Origin: Erysipelotrichaceae bacterium
GTDB taxonomy: Bacteria > Bacillota_I > Bacilli_A > Erysipelotrichales > Erysipelotrichaceae
DNA: 16,654 bases
NCBI GenBank assembly: GCA_900770275.1
Contig: CAAGJS010000033.1
Span: forward strand, 1 to 16,654
Reading direction: 5' to 3'
Below, one piece after another: positions 13,900 to 16,654 of this stretch. Within the stretch, counting starts at the first letter, position 1; each line of letters begins with the position of its first letter. The notes beneath the pieces are model-generated. The model saw only the letters and a list, made by a program, of their open reading frames with translations, did not search any database and was not told the DNA's origin. A program made the translations under genes and the position numbers.

Positions 13900-14852
13900 A
13901 GGCGCTCCTTTCCGGGCATCAGATATTTTCTGGCATGCTTCAGCATGATGGCCCTGGTTTCTTCCTGGAAGAATTCCGGCGTCCCGTGTCCCGCATGTTT
14001 CAGAACATAGAAATCGGTCTGATCTTCATACCCGTGTTCACACAGCCGCTCATAATAATCAGCACTCATGCTCAGCTCCACAAGGGGATCCGCATCTCCG
14101 TGCATGATCAGAATCGGAGCCTGATGATCAGAAATATTCCAGGTCGGACTGAACTGCTGTGCCCTTTCAAGGAGCGTTTCTTCCGGTCCACCAAGTACCA
14201 TTCCTTCATGGGTCTGCTGCCAGGATGTCCAGCCGAACGGATTCTTCTCGCCGCGGGCGAAGGCCTCGAGATGTTCCGCCGCCATTTTCCTGAGATCGAC
14301 CGGACCGAACATGTCGATTACAAACTGAACATCACTGGAATACTCGGAATATTCTTCACTGATATATCTGCCGTCATTGGTTCCCACAAGAGCAGCCAGT
14401 TGTCCGCCAGCCGACCTTCCGAAAACACCGATATGATCCGGATCAAAATGGTACTTTTCAGCGTTTGCCCGGACCCAGCGAACAGCTGTGCGAGCATCAA
14501 TGATCTGATCAGGGAAATGCCCCTGCGAAGAACTGCGATAGTAGCAGCACACCACCGCAAATCCTGCTTCCGCGAGATATGTGAAGCATGGCAGCTGCAT
14601 GTTTTTATCAGCCCCATGCCACCCGGCGCCGTTGAACCAGATCATGACAGGATGCGGTTTGATTTTCTGAAGTTCTTCCTTCGGGACCTTCAATCCCCTC
14701 AGAGCAGCCAGCTCACTGTTCCCCATGGCAGCAGTAATGGAAACGGTCAGATCCAGGGGATGATCTTCCAGATCGTGGACGTGAGAATATACCAGATTGT
14801 CAATAAACATGATTGGGGTGGTTCTGCGCCCCGGGTCAATTGTGTATTTCAT
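13896..14852 (-). CDS. alpha/beta hydrolase (carboxylesterase, BD-FAE/HSL-like)
   Basis: A 318-residue cytoplasmic serine hydrolase (no signal peptide). The nucleophile is S147 in GRSAGG, the acid D255 in HGDADPLVE and the base H289 in LKHAGHG. The oxyanion-hole strand WFNGAGWHG (72-80) replaces the usual HGGGW, as in some esterase subfamilies. Relatives remove acetyl, feruloyl or other acyl groups, or open lactones. An ATGA overlap couples it to the following isomerase, so it probably performs the first intracellular step of that pathway. GGGAG lies about 9 bases before the ATG. The 98-base gap to the transporter upstream contains a terminator and a TATAAA-like sequence, so it may have its own promoter or depend on read-through. 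Confidence 0.88.
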   Translation of the reverse strand: MKYTIDPGRRTTPIMFIDNLVYSHVHDLEDHPLDLTVSITAAMGNSELAALRGLKVPKEELQKIKPHPVMIWFNGAGWHGADKNMQLPCFTYLAEAGFAVVCCYYRSSSQGHFPDQIIDARTAVRWVRANAEKYHFDPDHIGVFGRSAGGQLAALVGTNDGRYISEEYSEYSSDVQFVIDMFGPVDLRKMAAEHLEAFARGEKNPFGWTSWQQTHEGMVLGGPEETLLERAQQFSPTWNISDHQAPILIMHGDADPLVELSMSADYYERLCEHGYEDQTDFYVLKHAGHGTPEFFQEETRAIMLKHARKYLMPGKERL

Positions 14853-14889
14853 GAATGTTGTCTCCCAAAATCACATATATGTTTTCTTG

Positions 14890-14928
14890 TTTATAAAAGC
14901 ATCCGGCGATCGTGTTTTCGCCGGGTGC
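14890..14928 (-). terminator. terminator after the SLC13 transporter gene
   Basis: GCATCCGGCGA (14899-14909) and TCGCCGGGTGC (14918-14928) form an 11-position stem with one imperfect pair. On the minus strand it is followed by TTTTATAAAC. It lies 22 bases past the transporter stop codon. It may be partial, allowing read-through into the hydrolase operon. Confidence 0.78.
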
Positions 14929-14950
14929 AGTGAAAAGGACAGATTTCGAC

Positions 14951-16231
14951 TTACAGCGGGAATACCAGACTCGACATCAGAATGACCACGAAGCTGTAAA
15001 TGAAGAAGATCGGAATGGATGCTTTGAATACATCCTTCATCGAATAGTTTCCGGCACCGAAGGCAACTGCGCAGGACGGAGAAGCCATCGGTGTGAGCAT
15101 GGCAGAGTTTGCACCAATGCAGATGGCGACGACAAATGTCAGAGGATTGAATCCCTGGTTGACTGCCACAGCGACTGCAAGCGGCGCAAATACATTCATC
15201 GTTGCGGCGTTGGACATGAGCTGCGTCAGAATTGCTGTAACAAAATAAAAGGCAATCAGTGTCTGCATGGCTGTAGGATGTCCGCCCAGCAGATTGACAA
15301 TGACACCGCTCAGCCAGTCGCCGGCACCTGTTTTAGCCATCGCAGAAGCCAGAGACAGGACGCCGCCGAGCATGAACACGGTATCCATGTTGATGAAGTT
15401 CTTCACATCGACATGATCAATCGTCTTTGTATAGAGAAGGATCAGATCCGCGATGACCGGGATGATGTACATCGGGAAAGGAAGATGGCTGCTGAACGCA
15501 AGCAGAACCATGGAAAGAAGGAACAGGAAATAAACAAGCTTTTCCTTGGCCGGAGAAAGATACTGAGAAGGATCCTTCTCCTTTGCTTTGGCAATCTTGG
15601 AACGATCAATATTCTTCTTCGGGAACAGCTTCCAGCCGATGAATACAAAATACAGGTACATCACAAGGAACGGAACGATTGCAACCTTGATGACGTCGAA
15701 CACGCCAAGCTGCTGCGTAATGCCATACGATTCAAGATAGGTGTTGAGCATCGCAAACATCGTAAGGCCCATGCCAAGCGGAACAGCATTCTGCGCCGCA
15801 TGGGCAACTACGGTGCCCGGAAACAGCAGATTGGCCGGCTGGACGTCACCATCCGGATCCAGGGCGTCCATGAACGGGATCATTACGGAAATCAGCGGTG
15901 TCGGCAGAAGAAGCTGAACCAGCAGTGCACATGCCAGCAGATACATGGCCACAAGACGTGTACCGTTTCCTGCATGTTTGAACAGCCAGACGCGCAGATG
16001 ATCAACGAAGTGCGTCTTGGTCAGTGATCCTCCCAGAATGAAGAAGGCAACGACCATGACCATGTTCTGGTTCGAGAAGTAAGCATAGGCTTCCTGGACA
16101 GAAAGAACACCCGTGATGCACAGCAGAGTTGCGGCAGTCATACCGACGACACCGAGTTTGAACTTGCCGCTGAAGAAGCCGGCGATGGTGATTGCAAGAA
16201 TGATGAGTGTAATCAGTAATTCCCTTGACAT
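14951..16231 (-). CDS. SLC13/DASS-type anion (dicarboxylate) transporter
   Basis: A 426-residue inner-membrane permease with about 11-12 hydrophobic helices, of the ArsB/NhaD/DASS (ion transporter) superfamily. The second re-entrant hairpin keeps the Na+/carboxylate motif SNAAT (340-344, in LTQLMSNAATMNVFAPLA). The matching first hairpin reads LLLPTPLISVMIPFM (107-121), without the usual SNT. Family members move citrate, succinate, tartrate and similar carboxylates, usually with Na+ or by exchange. It is the only likely importer in the window, so I infer a sugar diacid or other organic acid as substrate; no GudP-type MFS permease is present. GGAGG lies 6 bases before the ATG, and a cre box overlaps the probable transcription start, so it is probably under glucose repression. 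The exact substrate is unknown. Confidence 0.87.
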   Translation of the reverse strand: MSRELLITLIILAITIAGFFSGKFKLGVVGMTAATLLCITGVLSVQEAYAYFSNQNMVMVVAFFILGGSLTKTHFVDHLRVWLFKHAGNGTRLVAMYLLACALLVQLLLPTPLISVMIPFMDALDPDGDVQPANLLFPGTVVAHAAQNAVPLGMGLTMFAMLNTYLESYGITQQLGVFDVIKVAIVPFLVMYLYFVFIGWKLFPKKNIDRSKIAKAKEKDPSQYLSPAKEKLVYFLFLLSMVLLAFSSHLPFPMYIIPVIADLILLYTKTIDHVDVKNFINMDTVFMLGGVLSLASAMAKTGAGDWLSGVIVNLLGGHPTAMQTLIAFYFVTAILTQLMSNAATMNVFAPLAVAVAVNQGFNPLTFVVAICIGANSAMLTPMASPSCAVAFGAGNYSMKDVFKASIPIFFIYSFVVILMSSLVFPL

Positions 16232-16248
16232 AAATTCCTCCGATTGAA

Positions 16249-16290
16249 TGAATACGCTTTCATCTTAGAAATCCGCCCCTGTTCACTCCA
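16249..16290 (-). promoter_or_regulatory. promoter and cre box of the transporter
   Basis: On the minus strand TGAAAGCGTATTCA (16249-16262) matches the CcpA cre consensus TGWAANCGNTNWCA at 13 of 14 positions (position 10 is A). Next to it, TAAGAT (16262-16267) is a -10 candidate, with a weak TGGAGT 17 bases upstream as -35. The transcription start would fall inside the cre box, a standard position for catabolite repression. Confidence 0.65.
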
Positions 16291-16330
16291 TCGACGAGGC
16301 GTAGAAACGAAAATGGAATTATTGTTGTAT

Positions 16331-16348
16331 CATTCGTTCGTGCGAATG
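16331..16348. promoter_or_regulatory. inverted repeat upstream of the transporter promoter
   Basis: CATTCG (16331-16336) and CGAATG (16343-16348) are exact reverse complements 6 bases apart. GAATGTT is repeated in tandem just after (16344-16357). The site lies about 75-95 bases before the presumed transcription start, a normal distance for an activator. The reader is unknown. Confidence 0.5.
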
Positions 16349-16594
16349 TTGAATGTTTTTCGTTCAAAGTGAAATGATTTATTGATTTGGTTCACAAGGC
16401 GGCCTCTGAAGCATGCCCTCTTCCCTATTTTCGTATTTCCACAGTCTTCGACTGCGGAATTTCAATATTTTATTTCAAAATGCATGATAATCTTCCACTT
16501 ACCGAAAACAATGCCAAAATGTTAATATTCTGGCCGCGGATTTTATTCCATGCTCCTTTTGGCGAATTCTTCAAATTTCTAAAATAACCATGTA
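16349..16594. other. intergenic region upstream of the transporter unit
   Basis: I see no gene here. A + strand frame at 16387-16587 has no ribosome binding site and low-complexity hydrophobic content. The only clear structure is a hairpin, TTCC-A-CAGTC (16437-16446) with GACTG-C-GGAA (16450-16459), around a 3-base loop. On the + strand it is followed by a broken T-run, so it is at best a weak terminator. Confidence 0.45.
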
Positions 16595-16654
16595 TCATTC
16601 AAGATTTTCTGCCAGTCTGGAAACGGATTGCAGAACGCTAATGAACAGAAACAA
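16595..16654 (-). CDS. possible C-terminal end of an unknown protein (partial)
   Basis: One minus-strand frame is open from the window edge to a TGA at 16595-16597 and codes for 19 residues ending VSRLAENLE, a helical, protein-like tail. It is too short to identify, and chance is a real alternative. If real, its gene lies beyond the window and reads toward the transporter. Confidence 0.2.
   Translation of the reverse strand: MFLFISVLQSVSRLAENLE

Noticed and set aside
14912..16027. 371-codon plus-strand frame opposite the SLC13 transporter
   Set aside because: The real membrane protein is on the minus strand; the shadow is rich in His, Arg and Gln and lacks any motif.
16387..16587. 66-codon plus-strand frame near the right edge
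   Set aside because: It has no ribosome binding site and no family resemblance, and it spans a hairpin in AT-rich intergenic DNA.
1..16654. CRISPR array, tRNA, rRNA or intact insertion sequence
   Set aside because: No regularly spaced repeats, cloverleaf, rRNA-like stretch or transposase frame was found.

Overview
The window looks like a sugar-acid catabolism region from a low-to-mid-GC Bacillota genome, probably a gut-type anaerobe. An erysipelotrichial or clostridial origin is my guess; no rRNA or marker gene confirms it. Supporting signs are strong AGGAGG-type ribosome binding sites, CcpA-type cre boxes, a CdaR/PucR-type regulator, and a flavin-type anaerobic reductase.

Layout. (1) Bases 1-1644 (+) are the 3' part of a gene for an FMN-binding/FAD-binding flavoprotein reductase, closed by a hairpin terminator. 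(2) About 1.25 kb without a recognisable gene follows. Its first ~300 bases fold into many short helices and may be a structured non-coding RNA. The rest holds a perfect hairpin, a perfect cre/CRP-like palindrome and an imperfect direct repeat. (3) On the minus strand, reading from 9282 down to 2959, lie cdaR, a degenerate NtrC/PrpR-type regulator, garR, a DapA-superfamily lyase and gudD. Together they are a D-glucarate (and probably related diacid) pathway: GudD dehydrates glucarate to 5-keto-4-deoxyglucarate, the DapA-like enzyme probably cleaves it to pyruvate and tartronate semialdehyde, and GarR reduces the latter to glycerate. (4) Divergent from cdaR is a UxuA-like mannonate dehydratase homologue (9478-10503, +) with two tandem terminators behind it. 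(5) A second minus-strand unit runs from 16231 to 10805: an SLC13/DASS anion transporter, an internal terminator, then an alpha/beta hydrolase, a xylose-isomerase-like TIM barrel, a MATE exporter and an aldo/keto reductase with overlapping or closely spaced ends. A near-consensus cre box sits between the transporter promoter and its start.

How it may work together. The SLC13 transporter is the only obvious candidate importer for the diacids, and glycerate kinase is not in the window. CdaR (a sugar-diacid sensor in its family) and the second regulator overlap by 13 bases and are probably co-translated. The second regulator has kept its sensory domains and HTH but has lost essentially every residue needed for ATP-driven sigma-54 activation, including the whole GAFTGA loop. 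That makes it the most unusual protein here. The other points worth a check are the candidate RNA, the altered substrate pockets of the flavoprotein and the UxuA homologue, and the unassigned hydrolase/isomerase/MATE/reductase cassette.
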